The notes under the pieces are model-generated. The model was not told the origin of the DNA, made no database searches, and saw only the letters and a list, made by a program, of their open reading frames with translations. This document shows positions 27,893 to 39,730 of a stretch of DNA of 64,000 nt, piece after piece; position 1 is the first letter of the stretch, and the number at the start of each line of letters is the position of its first letter. The stretch is from NCBI RefSeq assembly GCF_001750725.1, contig NZ_CP017279.1:2418001-2482000 (forward strand), in the 5' to 3' direction. Origin of the DNA: Enterobacter ludwigii. Lineage in GTDB: Bacteria; Pseudomonadota; Gammaproteobacteria; Enterobacterales; Enterobacteriaceae. The position numbers were made by a program, and so were the translations under genes.

Positions 27893-29698
27893 ATGCTTAT
27901 GCGCTTTATGTTGCTGCTGTTGGCATTAACGAGCCTGTCCAGCCAGGCGCAAACCATCAAAGAGAACATCGCGTTCTCCGTGATTGGTGAGCCAAAGTAC
28001 GCGGTCAATTTTACGCACTTTGATTACGTCAATCCTGCCGCGCCAAAAGGCGGAAACGTGACCCTCTCCGCCACGGGGACGTTCGACAACTTCAACCGTT
28101 TCGCCCTGCGCGGCGTGGCGGCAGCGCGAACAGAATCGCTCTACGATACGCTGTTTGTTACGTCTGATGATGAACCCGGCAGTTACTACCCGCTGATTGC
28201 CGACAACGTGCGTTACGGGGATAACTTTGCGTGGGCGGAAATTTCGATTAACCCACGGGCGCGTTTTCACGATGGGACGCCGGTCAAAGCCAGCGACATT
28301 GCCTTCACATTTCACAAATTTATGACTGAGGGCGTTCCCCAGTTCCGCATTGTCTACAAAGGCGTGACGGTCAAAGCCATTGCCCCGCTCACGGTGCGTA
28401 TTGAGCTGAGTGAGCCGAATAAAGAGAACATGCTCAGCCTGTTCTCCCTGCCCGTGATGCCTGAATCGTTCTGGAAAGATCACAAACTTAGCGACCCGCT
28501 CTCCACGCCCCCGCTGGCGGGTGGCCCTTACCGCATCACCGACTGGCGCATGGGGCAGTATGTTGTCTATTCCCGGGTCAAAGACTACTGGGCGGCAAAC
28601 CTGCCGGTAAACCGGGGCCGCTGGAATTTCGATACCCTTCGCTACGATTACTACCTTGACGATAACGTGGCATTTGAAGCATTCAAAGCCGGTGCGTTCG
28701 ATATGCGCGTGGAGAGCAGCGCTAAAAACTGGGCGACACGGTATATCGGCAAAAACTTCGCTAACGGGTATATCGTTAAAGACGAGCATAAAAACGCGTC
28801 CGCTCAGGATACGCGCTGGCTGGCGTTTAATATCCAGCGTCCGGTATTTACTGACCGCCGGGTGCGGGAAGCCATTACCCTGGCCTTTGATTTTGAATGG
28901 ATGAACAAAGCGCTATTTTACGGCGCTTACAGCCGGGCAAATAGCTATTTCCAGAACACTGAATATGCCGCACGCGATTACCCAAAAGCGGACGAACTTG
29001 TCCTGCTGGCACCGCTGAAAGCAGAACTGCCACCGGAGGTGTTCACGACGGTATTTCAGCCTCCGGCGTCAAAGGGTGACGGCTACGATCGCGACAACCT
29101 GCTTAAAGCCAGCAAGCTGCTGGATGACGCAGGCTGGCCACTCAAGAATCAAAAACGCGTCGATTCCAGAACGGGCAAACCGTTAAGCTTTGAGCTGCTG
29201 CTTGCGTCCGGAAGCAACGATCAGTGGGTGCTGCCGTTTAAGCACAATCTTGAACGGCTGGGGATTACCATGAACATTCGCCAGGTCGACAACGCGCAGC
29301 TCACCAACCGCAAACGCAGCCGTGATTACGACATGATGCAAACCCTGTGGCCCGCGCAGCCGTGGCCCAGTTCGGATCTGCAAATCTCCTGGGCATCCAG
29401 CTATATCGACTCCTCCTACAATGCGCCGGGGGCGAAAAGCCCGGCGATTGATGCCTTGATTGCGAAAATTGTGGCGGCGCAAGGTGATAAAGAAAAACTC
29501 CTGCCGCTGGGACGCGCCCTCGACAGGGTCTTAACCTGGAATTACTACATGCTGCCAATGTGGTATATGGGCGAAGACCGGCTTGCGCGCTGGGACAAGT
29601 TCTCTGAGCCTGCCCTACGCCCTGTCTATTCACTGGGCTTCGACACCTGGTGGTATGACGTTAACAAAGCCGCCAGACTTCCCGCTGAGCGGCGATAA
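27893..29698 (+). CDS. yejA: Extracellular solute-binding protein YejA
   Basis: Periplasmic oligopeptide-binding protein (SBP family 5) of the YejABEF importer, which in E. coli also takes up microcin C. It has 601 residues with a Sec signal peptide (cleavage after SSQAQ near residue 20). Family segments include FDYVNPAAPKGG, TFDNFNRFALRG and RREAITLAFDFEWMNK-like wording. It begins a four-gene operon with yejB nine bases downstream. A second ATG two codons in is an alternative start. Confidence 0.95.
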   Translation: MLMRFMLLLLALTSLSSQAQTIKENIAFSVIGEPKYAVNFTHFDYVNPAAPKGGNVTLSATGTFDNFNRFALRGVAAARTESLYDTLFVTSDDEPGSYYPLIADNVRYGDNFAWAEISINPRARFHDGTPVKASDIAFTFHKFMTEGVPQFRIVYKGVTVKAIAPLTVRIELSEPNKENMLSLFSLPVMPESFWKDHKLSDPLSTPPLAGGPYRITDWRMGQYVVYSRVKDYWAANLPVNRGRWNFDTLRYDYYLDDNVAFEAFKAGAFDMRVESSAKNWATRYIGKNFANGYIVKDEHKNASAQDTRWLAFNIQRPVFTDRRVREAITLAFDFEWMNKALFYGAYSRANSYFQNTEYAARDYPKADELVLLAPLKAELPPEVFTTVFQPPASKGDGYDRDNLLKASKLLDDAGWPLKNQKRVDSRTGKPLSFELLLASGSNDQWVLPFKHNLERLGITMNIRQVDNAQLTNRKRSRDYDMMQTLWPAQPWPSSDLQISWASSYIDSSYNAPGAKSPAIDALIAKIVAAQGDKEKLLPLGRALDRVLTWNYYMLPMWYMGEDRLARWDKFSEPALRPVYSLGFDTWWYDVNKAARLPAERR

Positions 29699-29707
29699 GG
29701 AATCATC

Positions 29708-30802
29708 ATGGGTGCGTATCTGATCCGCCGTCTCCTGCTGATTATCCCGACCCTCTGGGCAATCATCACGATTAACTTTTTTATTGTGCAAATCGCGCCC
29801 GGCGGCCCGGTCGACCAGGCTATTGCAGCCATTGAATTTGGCAACAGCGGCGGCATGCCTGGCGGCGGTGGCGAAGGAATGGGCGCGAGCCATGCCCGCA
29901 CCGGCCTGGGAAATATCAGCGAAAGCCATTATCGCGGCGGACGTGGCCTGGATCCGGAAGTCATCGCCGAGATCACCCATCGTTATGGCTTCGACAAACC
30001 GCTTCACGAGCGGTATTTCAACATGCTCTGGAACTACCTCCGCTTTGATTTTGGCGACAGCCTGTTTCGCAGCGCGTCAGTTTTAACATTGATTAAGCAA
30101 AGTCTGCCGGTGTCGATTACCCTGGGGCTGTGGGGAACGTTGATTATTTATCTCGTCTCTATCCCCCTGGGGATCCGTAAAGCGGTTCACAACGGCAGCC
30201 GCTTCGATGTCTGGAGCAGCACGTTTATTATCATCGGCTATGCCATTCCGGCGTTTCTGTTTGCCGTTCTGTTGATTGTCTTTTTTGCCGGTGGCAGCTA
30301 TTTCGATATCTTTCCGCTGCGGGGGCTGGTGTCAGCGGATTTCAGCACCCTGCCCTGGTACAAGAAGATCACCGATTATTTCTGGCACATCACGCTGCCG
30401 GTGCTTGCGACCGTCATTGGCGGCTTTGCGGCCCTGACCATGCTGACCAAAAACGCCTTTCTCGATGAAATCCGTAAACAGTACGTTGTGACTGCCCGTG
30501 CGAAGGGCGTCGGCGAAAAGCAGATCATGTGGAAACATGTCTTTCGCAACGCCATGCTGCTGGTGATTGCCGGATTTCCTGCCACGTTCATCAGTATGTT
30601 TTTTACCGGCTCGCTGCTGATAGAGGTGATGTTCTCCCTCAACGGACTGGGCTTGCTGGGATATGAAGCCACCGTGTCGCGCGATTATCCGGTCATGTTT
30701 GGCACCCTTTATATCTTCACCCTGATTGGCCTGCTGCTGAATATCATCAGCGATATCAGCTATACGCTGGTTGATCCCCGAATTGATTTTGAGGGCCGCT
30801 GA
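29708..30802 (+). CDS. yejB: Peptide ABC transporter permease YejB
   Basis: Inner membrane permease of the YejABEF importer. It has 364 residues and about six hydrophobic segments, with the binding-protein-dependent transport EAA loop near [24 protein letters not shown] glycine-rich periplasmic stretch ([15 protein letters not shown]) follows the first segment. The stop overlaps the yejE start (TGATG). Confidence 0.95.
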   Translation: MGAYLIRRLLLIIPTLWAIITINFFIVQIAPGGPVDQAIAAIEFGNSGGMPGGGGEGMGASHARTGLGNISESHYRGGRGLDPEVIAEITHRYGFDKPLHERYFNMLWNYLRFDFGDSLFRSASVLTLIKQSLPVSITLGLWGTLIIYLVSIPLGIRKAVHNGSRFDVWSSTFIIIGYAIPAFLFAVLLIVFFAGGSYFDIFPLRGLVSADFSTLPWYKKITDYFWHITLPVLATVIGGFAALTMLTKNAFLDEIRKQYVVTARAKGVGEKQIMWKHVFRNAMLLVIAGFPATFISMFFTGSLLIEVMFSLNGLGLLGYEATVSRDYPVMFGTLYIFTLIGLLLNIISDISYTLVDPRIDFEGR

Positions 30803-31827
30803 TGCCGCGTTTAAGCCCCGTCAACCAGGCCCGATGGGCCCGTTTTCGCCACAACCGCCGCGGCTACTGGTCGCTGTGGATCTTTGCCGTCCTGTTTGTC
30901 TTAAGCATGTGTTCGGAATTGATTGCCAACGATAAACCGCTGCTGGTGCACTTTAACGACCGCTGGTATGTGCCCGTTCTCACCCAATACAGCGAAAGCG
31001 ATTTTGGTGGCCCGTTTGCGACGCCCGCTGAATATCAGGATCCGTGGCTTCGCCAGCAAATTGAACAGCACGGCTGGGCACTCTGGGCGCCGGTGCGTTT
31101 TGGCGCAAACAGCATTAACTTTGCGACCACCACCCCCTTCCCTTCCCCGCCTTCCGCGCAAAACTGGCTGGGAACGGATGCCAACGGTGGCGATGTGCTG
31201 GCACGCATCCTCTATGGCACGCGGATCTCGATCCTCTTTGGGCTGATGCTGACCGTCTTTTCCAGCGTGATGGGTGTGGTAGCAGGTGCCGTTCAGGGCT
31301 ACTACGGCGGGAAAATCGACCTCTGGGGCCAACGTTTTATTGAAGTCTGGTCAGGCATGCCGACGCTGTTTCTGATCATTCTGCTTTCAAGCGTGGTACA
31401 GCCAAACTTCTGGTGGCTGTTAGGCATTACCGTCATCTTCGGCTGGATGGCGCTGGTAGGCGTGGTGCGGGCGGAATTTCTGCGCACCCGTAATTACGAT
31501 TACATTCGCGCTGCCCAGGTGCTGGGGGTGAGCGACCGCGGGATCATTTTCCGCCATATGCTTCCTAACGCCGTGGTAGCGACCCTCACCTTCCTGCCGT
31601 TTATTCTGTGCAGTTCCATCACTACCCTCACCTCGCTTGATTTCCTTGGCTTCGGGCTCCCTCTCGGTTCCCCGTCGCTCGGCGAGCTACTGCTGCAGGG
31701 CAAGAACAACCTGCAGGCACCGTGGTTAGGCATCACCGCCTTTCTTGCCGTTGCCGTGCTGCTTTCACTGCTGATTTTTATTGGCGAAGCCGTGCGCGAT
31801 GCTTTTGATCCCAACAAGGCGGTATAA
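30802..31827 (+). CDS. yejE: Peptide ABC transporter permease YejE
   Basis: Second permease of YejABEF, 341 residues, with the N-terminal OppC-type region and the EAA loop near YIRAAQVLGVSDRGIIFRHM. Its ATG overlaps the yejB stop by one base and its stop is one base before the yejF ATG, so the operon is tightly coupled. Confidence 0.95.
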   Translation: MPRLSPVNQARWARFRHNRRGYWSLWIFAVLFVLSMCSELIANDKPLLVHFNDRWYVPVLTQYSESDFGGPFATPAEYQDPWLRQQIEQHGWALWAPVRFGANSINFATTTPFPSPPSAQNWLGTDANGGDVLARILYGTRISILFGLMLTVFSSVMGVVAGAVQGYYGGKIDLWGQRFIEVWSGMPTLFLIILLSSVVQPNFWWLLGITVIFGWMALVGVVRAEFLRTRNYDYIRAAQVLGVSDRGIIFRHMLPNAVVATLTFLPFILCSSITTLTSLDFLGFGLPLGSPSLGELLLQGKNNLQAPWLGITAFLAVAVLLSLLIFIGEAVRDAFDPNKAV

Positions 31828-31828
31828 G

Positions 31829-33418
31829 ATGACGCAGCCCCTTCTCAGTATTGATAACCTGTCGATTGCCTTTTCGAAACAGGGTGAGGCGCGTACCGTG
31901 GTCACGGAGTTGTCGCTGCAGATCCAGCGCGGCGAAACGCTGGCGCTGGTAGGCGAGTCTGGCTCTGGCAAGAGCGTATCGGCACTGTCGATCCTGCGCC
32001 TGCTTCCGTCTCCGCCCGTCAGCTATCCGCAAGGCGACATTCTGTTTCACGGTCGCTCGCTGCTGCATGCCGACGAAAAAACCCTGCGCGGAATTCGCGG
32101 CAATAACATTGCCATGATTTTCCAGGAGCCGATGGTCTCCCTTAACCCACTGCACACGCTGGAAAAACAGCTCTATGAAGTGCTGTCTCTGCACCGGGGC
32201 ATGCGCAAAGAGGCGGCGCGGGGGGAGATTCTGGATTGTCTTGAACGAACCGGCATTCGCAATGCCGCAAAACGGCTGAACGATTTTCCCCATCAGCTTT
32301 CCGGCGGCGAACGTCAGCGGGTGATGATTGCGATGGCCCTGCTCACGCGACCCGAACTGTTGATTGCCGATGAGCCCACCACCGCGCTGGACGTGACGGT
32401 GCAGGCGCAAATTCTGCGGCTGCTGCGGGAGTTGCGTGACGAACTGAACATGAGCCTGCTGTTTATCACCCATAATCTCAGCATTGTGAGAAAGCTCGCC
32501 GACAGCGTCGCCGTGATGCAAAACGGACGCTGCGTCGAGCAGAACACCGCAGCCACCCTGCTGAAAGCGCCTCAGCACCCCTATACGCAGCGTCTGCTTG
32601 ATAGCGAGCCCACGGGTGACCCGGTTCCCCTGCCGGCCGACAGCGCGCCGTTGCTGCGCGTTGAGGGGCTGGGCGTGTCGTTTCCTGTTCGCAAAGGGAT
32701 TCTGCGGCGCATCGTCGACCAGAATCCGGTATTGAAAAATATCCATTTTTCCCTGCGTCCGGGCGAATCGCTGGGGCTGGTGGGCGAGTCCGGTTCGGGA
32801 AAAAGCACCACCGGCCTGGCACTGCTGCGCTTAATCGCCTCGCAGGGTGAGATCCTCTTTGACGGTATGCCGCTGCACAACTGGAACCGTCGCCAGATGC
32901 TGCCCGTTCGTCCCCGCATGCAGGTTGTGTTTCAGGATCCAAACTCCTCGCTTAACCCACGGCTGAACGTATTACAGATTGTCGAAGAGGGTCTGCGCGT
33001 TCATCAGCCGGCATTGACCGTCCGGCAGCGGGAAGAAGAAGTGATACGCGTTATGGCGGAAGTTGGCTTAGATCCGGATACCCGGCACCGCTACCCGGCT
33101 GAATTTTCCGGCGGTCAGCGCCAGCGTATCGCCATTGCCCGCGCGCTGATCCTCAAACCGGAGCTGATCATTCTGGATGAACCGACATCGTCGCTGGACA
33201 GAACCGTTCAGGCTCAGATCCTGGCATTACTGAAAGGATTGCAGGAAAAGCACAGGCTGGCCTATATCTTTATCAGCCATGATTTACAGGTTGTGCGGGC
33301 GTTATGCCATCAGGTGATTGTGTTGCGACAGGGAGAAGTGGTCGAGCAGGGAGAGTGCCAGCGCGTATTTGCTGCGCCAACGCAGAGCTACACGCGCCAG
33401 CTGTTGTCCGCAGACTAG
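31829..33418 (+). CDS. yejF: Peptide ABC transporter ATP-binding protein YejF
   Basis: Fused ATPase subunit of the YejABEF importer with two ABC domains in 529 residues. The first has Walker [10 protein letters not shown], signature LSGGERQRV and Walker [10 protein letters not shown]; the second has [18 protein letters not shown] and LIILDEPTS. The ATG at 31829 immediately follows the yejE stop and gives the E. coli start MTQ. It converges on yejG with a gap of three bases and no intrinsic terminator. Confidence 0.96.
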   Translation: MTQPLLSIDNLSIAFSKQGEARTVVTELSLQIQRGETLALVGESGSGKSVSALSILRLLPSPPVSYPQGDILFHGRSLLHADEKTLRGIRGNNIAMIFQEPMVSLNPLHTLEKQLYEVLSLHRGMRKEAARGEILDCLERTGIRNAAKRLNDFPHQLSGGERQRVMIAMALLTRPELLIADEPTTALDVTVQAQILRLLRELRDELNMSLLFITHNLSIVRKLADSVAVMQNGRCVEQNTAATLLKAPQHPYTQRLLDSEPTGDPVPLPADSAPLLRVEGLGVSFPVRKGILRRIVDQNPVLKNIHFSLRPGESLGLVGESGSGKSTTGLALLRLIASQGEILFDGMPLHNWNRRQMLPVRPRMQVVFQDPNSSLNPRLNVLQIVEEGLRVHQPALTVRQREEEVIRVMAEVGLDPDTRHRYPAEFSGGQRQRIAIARALILKPELIILDEPTSSLDRTVQAQILALLKGLQEKHRLAYIFISHDLQVVRALCHQVIVLRQGEVVEQGECQRVFAAPTQSYTRQLLSAD

Positions 33419-33421
33419 CGC

Positions 33422-33766
33422 TCAGAAAGGATACTGGCCCGAGAAAGGCTCAGCGATAGCAACACCAAAGTTTTTCAGACGGCAGGTCGCGGCAAATTCA
33501 TCCTGACTTTTCACGAACAGGCAGGGTTCACCTTCACACTCCAGTACGGAGCTGTCCACTTCAATATCCGTCAGGGCCTCGCTGAGACGCTCCATGACTC
33601 GCCATGCATTTTCGTCGCTCGGGCTCAGCAACTTAAGTGCAACCAGACAATTCTCGCAACCCGCGACGCTTTGCGGAATCGGTTCAACTTTCGAACCTGC
33701 AAAACCCGCCGACCAGCGATAGCTCTGGGGCAAGCGATGGACTATGGAGAGTTGTAATGTATTCAC
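33422..33766 (-). CDS. yejG: YejG family protein
   Basis: A 114-residue protein of unknown function found across Enterobacteriaceae, matching E. coli YejG in length and in its start ([21 protein letters not shown]) and end ([12 protein letters not shown]). There is no signal peptide or membrane segment. Its upstream 280-base gap to bcr is AT-rich and holds its promoter and the bcr terminator. Confidence 0.92.
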   Translation of the reverse strand: MNTLQLSIVHRLPQSYRWSAGFAGSKVEPIPQSVAGCENCLVALKLLSPSDENAWRVMERLSEALTDIEVDSSVLECEGEPCLFVKSQDEFAATCRLKNFGVAIAEPFSGQYPF

Positions 33767-34013
33767 GTTCGTTCCCCGGAAGCAAAATTTACTTCACAAT
33801 TTATTTACATTTATAGTAACACATCATCGCCAGCCTGCACTATTCGGCGCTTTTTTATAGGTGTTCAGGCTCGCGTCGGCGCTATATGTACCCGTTTCTG
33901 CGATCTAACTCAACCTTTTTAAATACAATGATGTGACTTTTTACACAAATAGATTTTACATAAAAGAAACAAACACAGGGTAAACGAACGCAGCTTTGGT
34001 TGATGTGTGTCAA

Positions 34014-34038
34014 CAAAAAAGGCCCTGACTGGGCCTTA
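34014..34038 (-). terminator. bcr terminator
   Basis: AAGGCCC-TGACT-GGGCCTT forms a 7-bp stem. The run of As on the left is the U-tract of the minus-strand bcr transcript. Confidence 0.85.
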
Positions 34039-34046
34039 TTTGCGCG

Positions 34047-35243
34047 TTAGCTGGCCACCTTTCGCGGCCGACTGGCGTAGAGGTAGAAAAGAATGGAGCT
34101 GGTTGCACAAAACGCCATCGCCCACAGCATCGGCCAGGCCGTATTAAACGTGGCCATCGACAGTAACGCCCCGACGATGGCGCCGATGCCAAAGCGGAAT
34201 GTTCCGGCCAGCGACGAGGCGGTGCCTGCCATATGCGGGAATTCGTCGAGGATCACCGCCATCGCATTGGAGGAAACCATCGACACGCAGCCGACGAAGG
34301 CCGCAACCCCCACCACCAGCGCCCAGAAGCCCACGCCTGTAAAAGCACTCAGCACCAGCCAGATAGCCATCACAAACTGGATCCAAAGCCCGGCGCGGAA
34401 CATGTTCAACGCCCCGACTCGGCGGACAAAGCGGCTGTTAATGATGGTCATAATGAACAGGAAGACGATGTTGAGCGCAAAGTAATAACCGAAGTGCTGC
34501 GGAGAAACATGGTTCAGTTCGATATAGACAAACGGCCCGGCACTCAGGAATGAGAACATCCCGGCGAAGCTGAAACCGCTCGCCAGCATATAGCTCAGCA
34601 CGCGCTTATGGCGAAACAGTGAGGCGAAATTCCCCATTGTGGTTCGGATGTGGAACTTCTGTCGGCGCTCCGCGGGTAGCGTTTCATCAATAAAGAAGAA
34701 GATCATTGCCGAGGCCAGTAGCGCGGCAAGCGCCAGGATCCAGAAAATCACATGCCAGCTGAACCATACCAGTACCGCACCACCGGCCATAGGGGCTACC
34801 AGCGGTGCAATCGTCGTCACCAGCATCACAAACGACATCATCCGGGAGAACTCTTCTTTCGGGTAGATATCGCGCATCAGGGCATTGATCACCACGCTTG
34901 CCGCTGCCGCCGCCAGACCGTGGAAAAAGCGCATGACAATCAGTTGATCGATGGTTTGCGCCTGCGCACAGGCCACCGCTGCCCCTGCAAAAATCAGGGT
35001 CCCGCCAAGAATAACGGGCTTGCGGCCAAAGCTGTCCGCCATCGGGCCATAAAACAGCTGACCGAGGGCAAAACCGAGAATATAGGTGCTGAGCGTCATC
35101 TGCGCGCTGCCTGCCGGTACGCCAAACTGCGCGGAAATAACCGGCAGCGCAGGCAGATACATATCAATAGACAGCGGCATCAGCATGGCCAGCAGGCCAA
35201 GAATGAAGACGATTTTGAACGACGAGTGTGGCCTGGTGGTCAC
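34047..35243 (-). CDS. bcr: Bcr, Bcr/CflA-family drug:H+ antiporter
   Basis: Twelve-segment MFS exporter (DHA1 family) that in E. coli confers bicyclomycin and sulfonamide tolerance and exports cysteine. It has 398 residues, with the motif A region [15 protein letters not shown] and the [13 protein letters not shown] start typical of Bcr/CflA. It lies 15 bases downstream of rsuA and is probably cotranscribed with it. Confidence 0.95.
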   Translation of the reverse strand: MTTRPHSSFKIVFILGLLAMLMPLSIDMYLPALPVISAQFGVPAGSAQMTLSTYILGFALGQLFYGPMADSFGRKPVILGGTLIFAGAAVACAQAQTIDQLIVMRFFHGLAAAAASVVINALMRDIYPKEEFSRMMSFVMLVTTIAPLVAPMAGGAVLVWFSWHVIFWILALAALLASAMIFFFIDETLPAERRQKFHIRTTMGNFASLFRHKRVLSYMLASGFSFAGMFSFLSAGPFVYIELNHVSPQHFGYYFALNIVFLFIMTIINSRFVRRVGALNMFRAGLWIQFVMAIWLVLSAFTGVGFWALVVGVAAFVGCVSMVSSNAMAVILDEFPHMAGTASSLAGTFRFGIGAIVGALLSMATFNTAWPMLWAMAFCATSSILFYLYASRPRKVAS

Positions 35244-35258
35244 AGAGTTCTCCTGAAA

Positions 35259-35966
35259 TTAATGCGAAGGCAGACCAACGCTGGCGATCTCTTCTTCCGT
35301 CAACGGGCGATATTCGCCGGGCGCCAGCTCAGGATCGAGTTCAATTGCGCCAATACGTTCACGATGCAGACCGACAACGTGGTTACCCACCGCGGCAAAC
35401 ATACGCTTCACCTGATGGTAGCGCCCTTCACTGATGGTCAGACGAACCTCGGTAGGCGCGATCACTTCAAGCACGGCAGGCCGGGTCAGATCTTTTTCAT
35501 TATGCAACTGAACGCCGTTGGCAAATTGTTCTGCCGTGTCATCCGCGACCGGAGACTCCAGCGTCACCCGATACGTCTTCTCGCAGTGATGACGGGGAGA
35601 CGTGATACGGTGCGACCACTGCCCGTCGTCGGTCATCAGCACCAGCCCGGTGGTGTCGATATCGAGACGGCCAGCGGCATGCAGCTTGTGCGCGACCGGT
35701 TCGTCGAGGAAATAAAGCACCGTTGGATGATCCGGATCGTCCGTAGAACAGACATAGCCTTCCGGCTTATTGAGCATGAAATAGCGCGGCCCGTGCTGTT
35801 GGGTCAGCGGGTTGCCGTCATATTCAACCTGATGGTCAGGCTGGAGTTTGAATGCAGTGTCTTTCACAATGTCGCCATCCACGGTAACGTGGCTGGCGCG
35901 AATTTCACGCCCGGCAATAGCGCGGCTTACGCCGAGTTGCTGAGCGATAAACTTATCAAGTCGCAT
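35259..35966 (-). CDS. rsuA: 16S rRNA pseudouridine(516) synthase RsuA
   Basis: Isomerises U516 of 16S rRNA. The 235-residue protein has an N-terminal S4 RNA-binding domain ([15 protein letters not shown]) and a RsuA/RluB-type catalytic domain with the catalytic Asp102 in [12 protein letters not shown]. It has four more residues than E. coli RsuA at the C terminus. It is first of an rsuA-bcr unit and is divergent from radD. Confidence 0.96.
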   Translation of the reverse strand: MRLDKFIAQQLGVSRAIAGREIRASHVTVDGDIVKDTAFKLQPDHQVEYDGNPLTQQHGPRYFMLNKPEGYVCSTDDPDHPTVLYFLDEPVAHKLHAAGRLDIDTTGLVLMTDDGQWSHRITSPRHHCEKTYRVTLESPVADDTAEQFANGVQLHNEKDLTRPAVLEVIAPTEVRLTISEGRYHQVKRMFAAVGNHVVGLHRERIGAIELDPELAPGEYRPLTEEEIASVGLPSH

Positions 35967-36117
35967 GAAATCTTTTTAGCCTTAATGGTGCTGGAAGTCG
36001 GACAACAGGTCCGAAAAAGAAGCAGTCTGGAATGGCTCAGTATAATGGTCTGGTTGCGCCACTCAAGGGAAAAAGTTTCGTGGCATACTATATGCGAAAT
36101 AACTAAACCGAGACCCC

Positions 36118-37878
36118 ATGACTTTTACACTTCGTCCTTATCAGCAGGAAGCCGTTGACGCCACTCTCGCCTGGTTTCGTAAACACCAGGCACCGGCGGC
36201 CATTGTGCTTCCGACCGGTGCTGGCAAAAGCCTGGTGATCGCCGAACTGGCGCGTCTGGCACGCGGACGCGTGCTGGTGCTGGCCCACGTCAAAGAGCTG
36301 GTGGCGCAGAACCATGCCAAGTATTGCGCGCTCGGGCTGGAAGCTGACATTTTCGCTGCCGGGCTAAAGCGCAAAGAGAGCCACGGCAAAGTGGTCTTTG
36401 GCAGCGTACAGTCGGTGGCCCGCAACCTTGATCTGTTTCGCAGTGAATTTTCGCTGCTGATTGTCGACGAGTGTCACCGCATCAGCGATGACGACGACAG
36501 CCAGTATCAGCAAATCCTCACTCACCTGAAAGAGGTGAACCCGCACCTTCGCCTGCTTGGCCTGACGGCGACCCCGTTTCGCCTGGGTAAAGGCTGGATC
36601 TATCGCTACCATTATCACGGCATGGTGCGCGGCGATGAGAAAGCGCTGTTCAGCGACTGTATCTATGAACTTCCTTTGCGCTACATGATCAAGCATGGCT
36701 ACCTGACGCCGCCCGAGCGGCTGGACATGCCGGTGGTGCAGTACGATTTCAGCCGGTTACAGGCGCAGAGCAACGGGTTATTCAGCGAAGCGGAGTTGAA
36801 CCAGGAGCTGAAAAAGCAAAAGCGCATTACCCCGCATATCATTAGCCAGATAGAAGAGTTCGCCGCGACGCGCAAAGGGGTCATGATCTTTGCCGCCACC
36901 GTGGAGCATGCGCGAGAAATTACCGGGCTGCTGCCCGCCGAGGACGCGGCCTTAATCACCGGCGAGACGCCCGGGCAGGAGCGCGACCGCCTGATCGACG
37001 CCTTCAAAGCGCAACAATTCCGCTATCTGGTGAACGTGTCAGTGTTAACCACCGGGTTTGATGCCCCGCATGTCGATCTGATTGCCATTTTACGTCCGAC
37101 CGAATCGGTCAGTCTTTATCAGCAGATTGTGGGGCGCGGCCTGCGCCTGGCGCCCGGGAAAACCGACTGTCTTATTCTGGATTACGCCGGTAACCCGCAC
37201 GATCTCTACTCTCCGGAAGTCGGCACGCCAAAAGGCAAAAGCGACAACGTCCCCGTTCAGGTCTTTTGCCCTGCCTGTGGTTTTGCCAACACCTTCTGGG
37301 GTAAAACCACCGCAGACGGCACGCTGATTGAACATTTTGGCCGCCGCTGTCAGGGCTGGTTTGAAGATGACGAAGGACATCGCGAACAGTGCGATTTCCG
37401 TTTCCGCTTTAAAAACTGCCCGCAGTGCAATGCGGAAAACGATATTGCCGCCCGTCGCTGTCGCGAATGCGATACGGTTCTGGTCGATCCTGATGACATG
37501 CTAAAAGCAGCGCTGAAGTTAAAAGATGCGCTGGTGCTGCGCTGTTCCGGTATGGCACTGCAACCCGGCGCGGATGACAAAGGCGAGTGGCTGAAAATCA
37601 CCTATTACGATGAAGACGGCGCAGACGTCAGCGAGCGCTTCAGGGTACATACGCCTGCCCAGCGTATGGCCTTCGAACAACTCTTTATTCGCCCGCACAC
37701 CCGTACGCCCGGTGTACCGCTGCGCTGGATCACCGTGGCCGATATCGTGCGCCAGCAGGTGTTACTGCGCCACCCGGATTTTGTTGTGGCTCGTATGAAA
37801 GGACAGTTCTGGCAGGTTCGGGAAAAGGTGTTTGATTACGAAGGCCGTTTTCGTCGCGCCAACGAATTGCGCGGTTAA
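36118..37878 (+). CDS. radD: DNA repair ATPase RadD (YejH)
   Basis: Superfamily 2 helicase-like ATPase of 586 residues, as in E. coli, where RadD acts in recombination-linked and crosslink repair with SSB and RecA. It shows motif I LPTGAGKS, motif II VDECH (an Asp-Glu-Cys-His box), LTATPFR, and motif [11 protein letters not shown] cysteine-rich zinc region follows at about 380-450 (CPACG, CPQC, CREC). Confidence 0.95.
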   Translation: MTFTLRPYQQEAVDATLAWFRKHQAPAAIVLPTGAGKSLVIAELARLARGRVLVLAHVKELVAQNHAKYCALGLEADIFAAGLKRKESHGKVVFGSVQSVARNLDLFRSEFSLLIVDECHRISDDDDSQYQQILTHLKEVNPHLRLLGLTATPFRLGKGWIYRYHYHGMVRGDEKALFSDCIYELPLRYMIKHGYLTPPERLDMPVVQYDFSRLQAQSNGLFSEAELNQELKKQKRITPHIISQIEEFAATRKGVMIFAATVEHAREITGLLPAEDAALITGETPGQERDRLIDAFKAQQFRYLVNVSVLTTGFDAPHVDLIAILRPTESVSLYQQIVGRGLRLAPGKTDCLILDYAGNPHDLYSPEVGTPKGKSDNVPVQVFCPACGFANTFWGKTTADGTLIEHFGRRCQGWFEDDEGHREQCDFRFRFKNCPQCNAENDIAARRCRECDTVLVDPDDMLKAALKLKDALVLRCSGMALQPGADDKGEWLKITYYDEDGADVSERFRVHTPAQRMAFEQLFIRPHTRTPGVPLRWITVADIVRQQVLLRHPDFVVARMKGQFWQVREKVFDYEGRFRRANELRG

Positions 37879-37890
37879 GGGGACTTTTCA

Positions 37891-37919
37891 TTGATGTGAG
37901 GGGCATTTGAGTATAAAAT
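37891..37919 (+). promoter_or_regulatory. rplY promoter
   Basis: TTGATG and TAAAAT are spaced 17 bases apart, a good sigma-70 promoter. The leader to 38004 is about 80 bases and contains a GCTTCA/TGAAGC hairpin (37928-37945). Autogenous control of rplY through its leader has been reported in E. coli, so the leader may be regulatory here. Confidence 0.7.
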
Positions 37920-38003
37920 GCCGCCCGCTTCATATCCGTGAAGCAGAACACTCACCTGCTGCTGGGTCGCCTGTAGTAGGGTTTAAAATACAGAGAGAAA
38001 TCA

Positions 38004-38288
38004 ATGTTTACTATCGAAGCAGAAGTACGTAACGTGCAGGGTAAGGGTGCGAGCCGCCGCCTGCGTAACGCTAACAAGTTCCCGGCTATCGTTTACGGTG
38101 GCGAAGCTGCTCCAGTTGCAATCGAACTGGATCACGACAAAGTGTGGAACCTGCAGAACAAACCTGAATTCTACAGCGAAGTTCTGACCATCGTTGTTGG
38201 CGGTAAAGAAGAAAAAGTGAAAGTTCAGGCTGTTCAGCGTCACGCGTTCAAGCCAAAAGTCACTCACATCGACTTCGTTCGCGCGTAA
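38004..38288 (+). CDS. rplY: 50S ribosomal protein L25
   Basis: Binds 5S rRNA loop E in the large subunit. It is the short 94-residue enterobacterial form without the C-terminal CTC extension. It starts [21 protein letters not shown] and has strong codon bias, as expected for a ribosomal protein. An AGAGAGAAA Shine-Dalgarno region precedes the ATG. Confidence 0.98.
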   Translation: MFTIEAEVRNVQGKGASRRLRNANKFPAIVYGGEAAPVAIELDHDKVWNLQNKPEFYSEVLTIVVGGKEEKVKVQAVQRHAFKPKVTHIDFVRA

Positions 38289-38307
38289 TCGCAAACACGT
38301 CGAAAAA

Positions 38308-38334
38308 AAGCCCCGCTTCTGCGGGGCTTTTTTT
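38308..38334. terminator. Bidirectional terminator between rplY and yejK
   Basis: AAAGCCCCGC-TTCT-GCGGGGCTTT is a strong stem with seven Ts to the right and As to the left, serving both convergent genes. Confidence 0.93.
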
Positions 38335-38341
38335 ATGCCTG

Positions 38342-39349
38342 TTATTTCCCGCCAGAGGTGCGGCGCTGAAGCTGATCGCGCAGGTTCGGCGGCGTGCCTT
38401 TGATGGTCAGCGTATCGGTGGCCGGATCCCAGAAGATGCGTTCACCCAACAGCATGGCATCAAAGTTGATGGTCAACCCACCGCCGCTACCGGCAAATTT
38501 AGTGAGCTGTCGCAGCGTGCTGCGATCCGCCGGGAAGCTCTCTTCGAGCTTATAGCCTTTATCAGCGGTAAATTCCTGGAAGCTGACTTCACTGACGCCC
38601 GCCAGCTCTTTTGACAGCGACTCCAGCTCAATCTCTTCTCCCGCCTGCAGCTGTTCGTTGCAGTAACTGTACACCTGCTGGCGCACGGTCTGACGCTCAG
38701 ATTTATCGAGCTGCGCTTCGGCGGTAAAGTCGTCAACCGCCTGCAGCAGCCCTTTGTTCTGCGCTTTGGCGTTAAGACCTTCGCTGGCGCCGAGGAAGTC
38801 CATAAAGAAATCAGCCACTTTACGGCCGACGCGGCCTTTCAGGAAGGTCAGGTAGCGGGTCGATTCCGGGTTCGTTTCCCACTCGGTTAAATCGATACGC
38901 GCCACGATATCCGCATGGTTGATATCAAGATAATGGGTAGAGCTGATATCCAGCTGCTCATTCACGCGCATGCTGCTTAAATTGTTCAGCACGGTGACCA
39001 GCAGATACTCTACTGCCAGGTAACGATAGTGACAGAACAGGACGATACCGCCGTCTGCGAACGGGTATTTTGCCAGTTCGTCACGCAGACGTCCGGTGGC
39101 GGCGCGGCTAAACGCCAGGAAATCCTCTTCGCCCTGACGCTGCAGACGAAGACTATCAGCCAGTTCGCTCTCTTCGCTGAACAGACCATAGGCTTTATTT
39201 TTAGCACTGTAGACGCGGTGCAACTCCGCCATCATTTCCACAACGGTCGCCGTGGGTTCCAGTAACGAATCGCGAAGCACCACTTCAAGGGTTTGCTCAT
39301 CACGCTTGATAAGCTGGTGCAAGGCAATCTGGTTGATTTCCAGACTCAT
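38342..39349 (-). CDS. yejK: Nucleoid-associated protein YejK (NdpA)
   Basis: A 335-residue cytoplasmic protein of the NdpA family, which binds double-stranded DNA and is found with the nucleoid. It matches E. coli YejK in length and start ([19 protein letters not shown]). Its molecular role is not well defined. It is divergent from yejL. Confidence 0.95.
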   Translation of the reverse strand: MSLEINQIALHQLIKRDEQTLEVVLRDSLLEPTATVVEMMAELHRVYSAKNKAYGLFSEESELADSLRLQRQGEEDFLAFSRAATGRLRDELAKYPFADGGIVLFCHYRYLAVEYLLVTVLNNLSSMRVNEQLDISSTHYLDINHADIVARIDLTEWETNPESTRYLTFLKGRVGRKVADFFMDFLGASEGLNAKAQNKGLLQAVDDFTAEAQLDKSERQTVRQQVYSYCNEQLQAGEEIELESLSKELAGVSEVSFQEFTADKGYKLEESFPADRSTLRQLTKFAGSGGGLTINFDAMLLGERIFWDPATDTLTIKGTPPNLRDQLQRRTSGGK

Positions 39350-39483
39350 GATAAACTCTCCTTTTAGACCGGGCGGTATTCAACCACCACCAGGTCATGT
39401 GTGCAACAACAGATAAAAAAGGGGAAAAAAAGCTGTCGCTACGGTAATATGTTGCCCTTTCATCAACAAACTGATTTTGATTT

Positions 39484-39711
39484 ATGCCACAACATTCCCG
39501 CTACAGTGATGAACACGTTGAACAACTGCTCAGTGAGCTGGTCAACGTACTGGAAAAACATAAAACGCCGACCGATCTCTCCCTGATGGTTTTGGGAAAT
39601 ATGGTCACCAACCTTATCAATACCAGCGTTGCTCCGGCTCAGCGTCAGGCGATCGCCAAATCTTTCGCCCAGGCGTTACAGTCCTCCGTCAGCGACGACC
39701 AGGCCCATTAA
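39484..39711 (+). CDS. yejL: YejL, UPF0352 family protein
   Basis: A 75-residue helical protein of unknown function, same length as E. coli YejL, starting [19 protein letters not shown]. It lies 19 bases upstream of yejM on the same strand, and the two are probably cotranscribed. Confidence 0.93.
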   Translation: MPQHSRYSDEHVEQLLSELVNVLEKHKTPTDLSLMVLGNMVTNLINTSVAPAQRQAIAKSFAQALQSSVSDDQAH

Positions 39712-39730
39712 GGGAAACGAACAACAGTTT

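Noticed and set aside
33419..33421. Missing terminator between yejF and yejG
   Set aside because: The three-base gap between convergent genes has no room for one; this close convergence is shared with E. coli as far as I recall and is not an anomaly.
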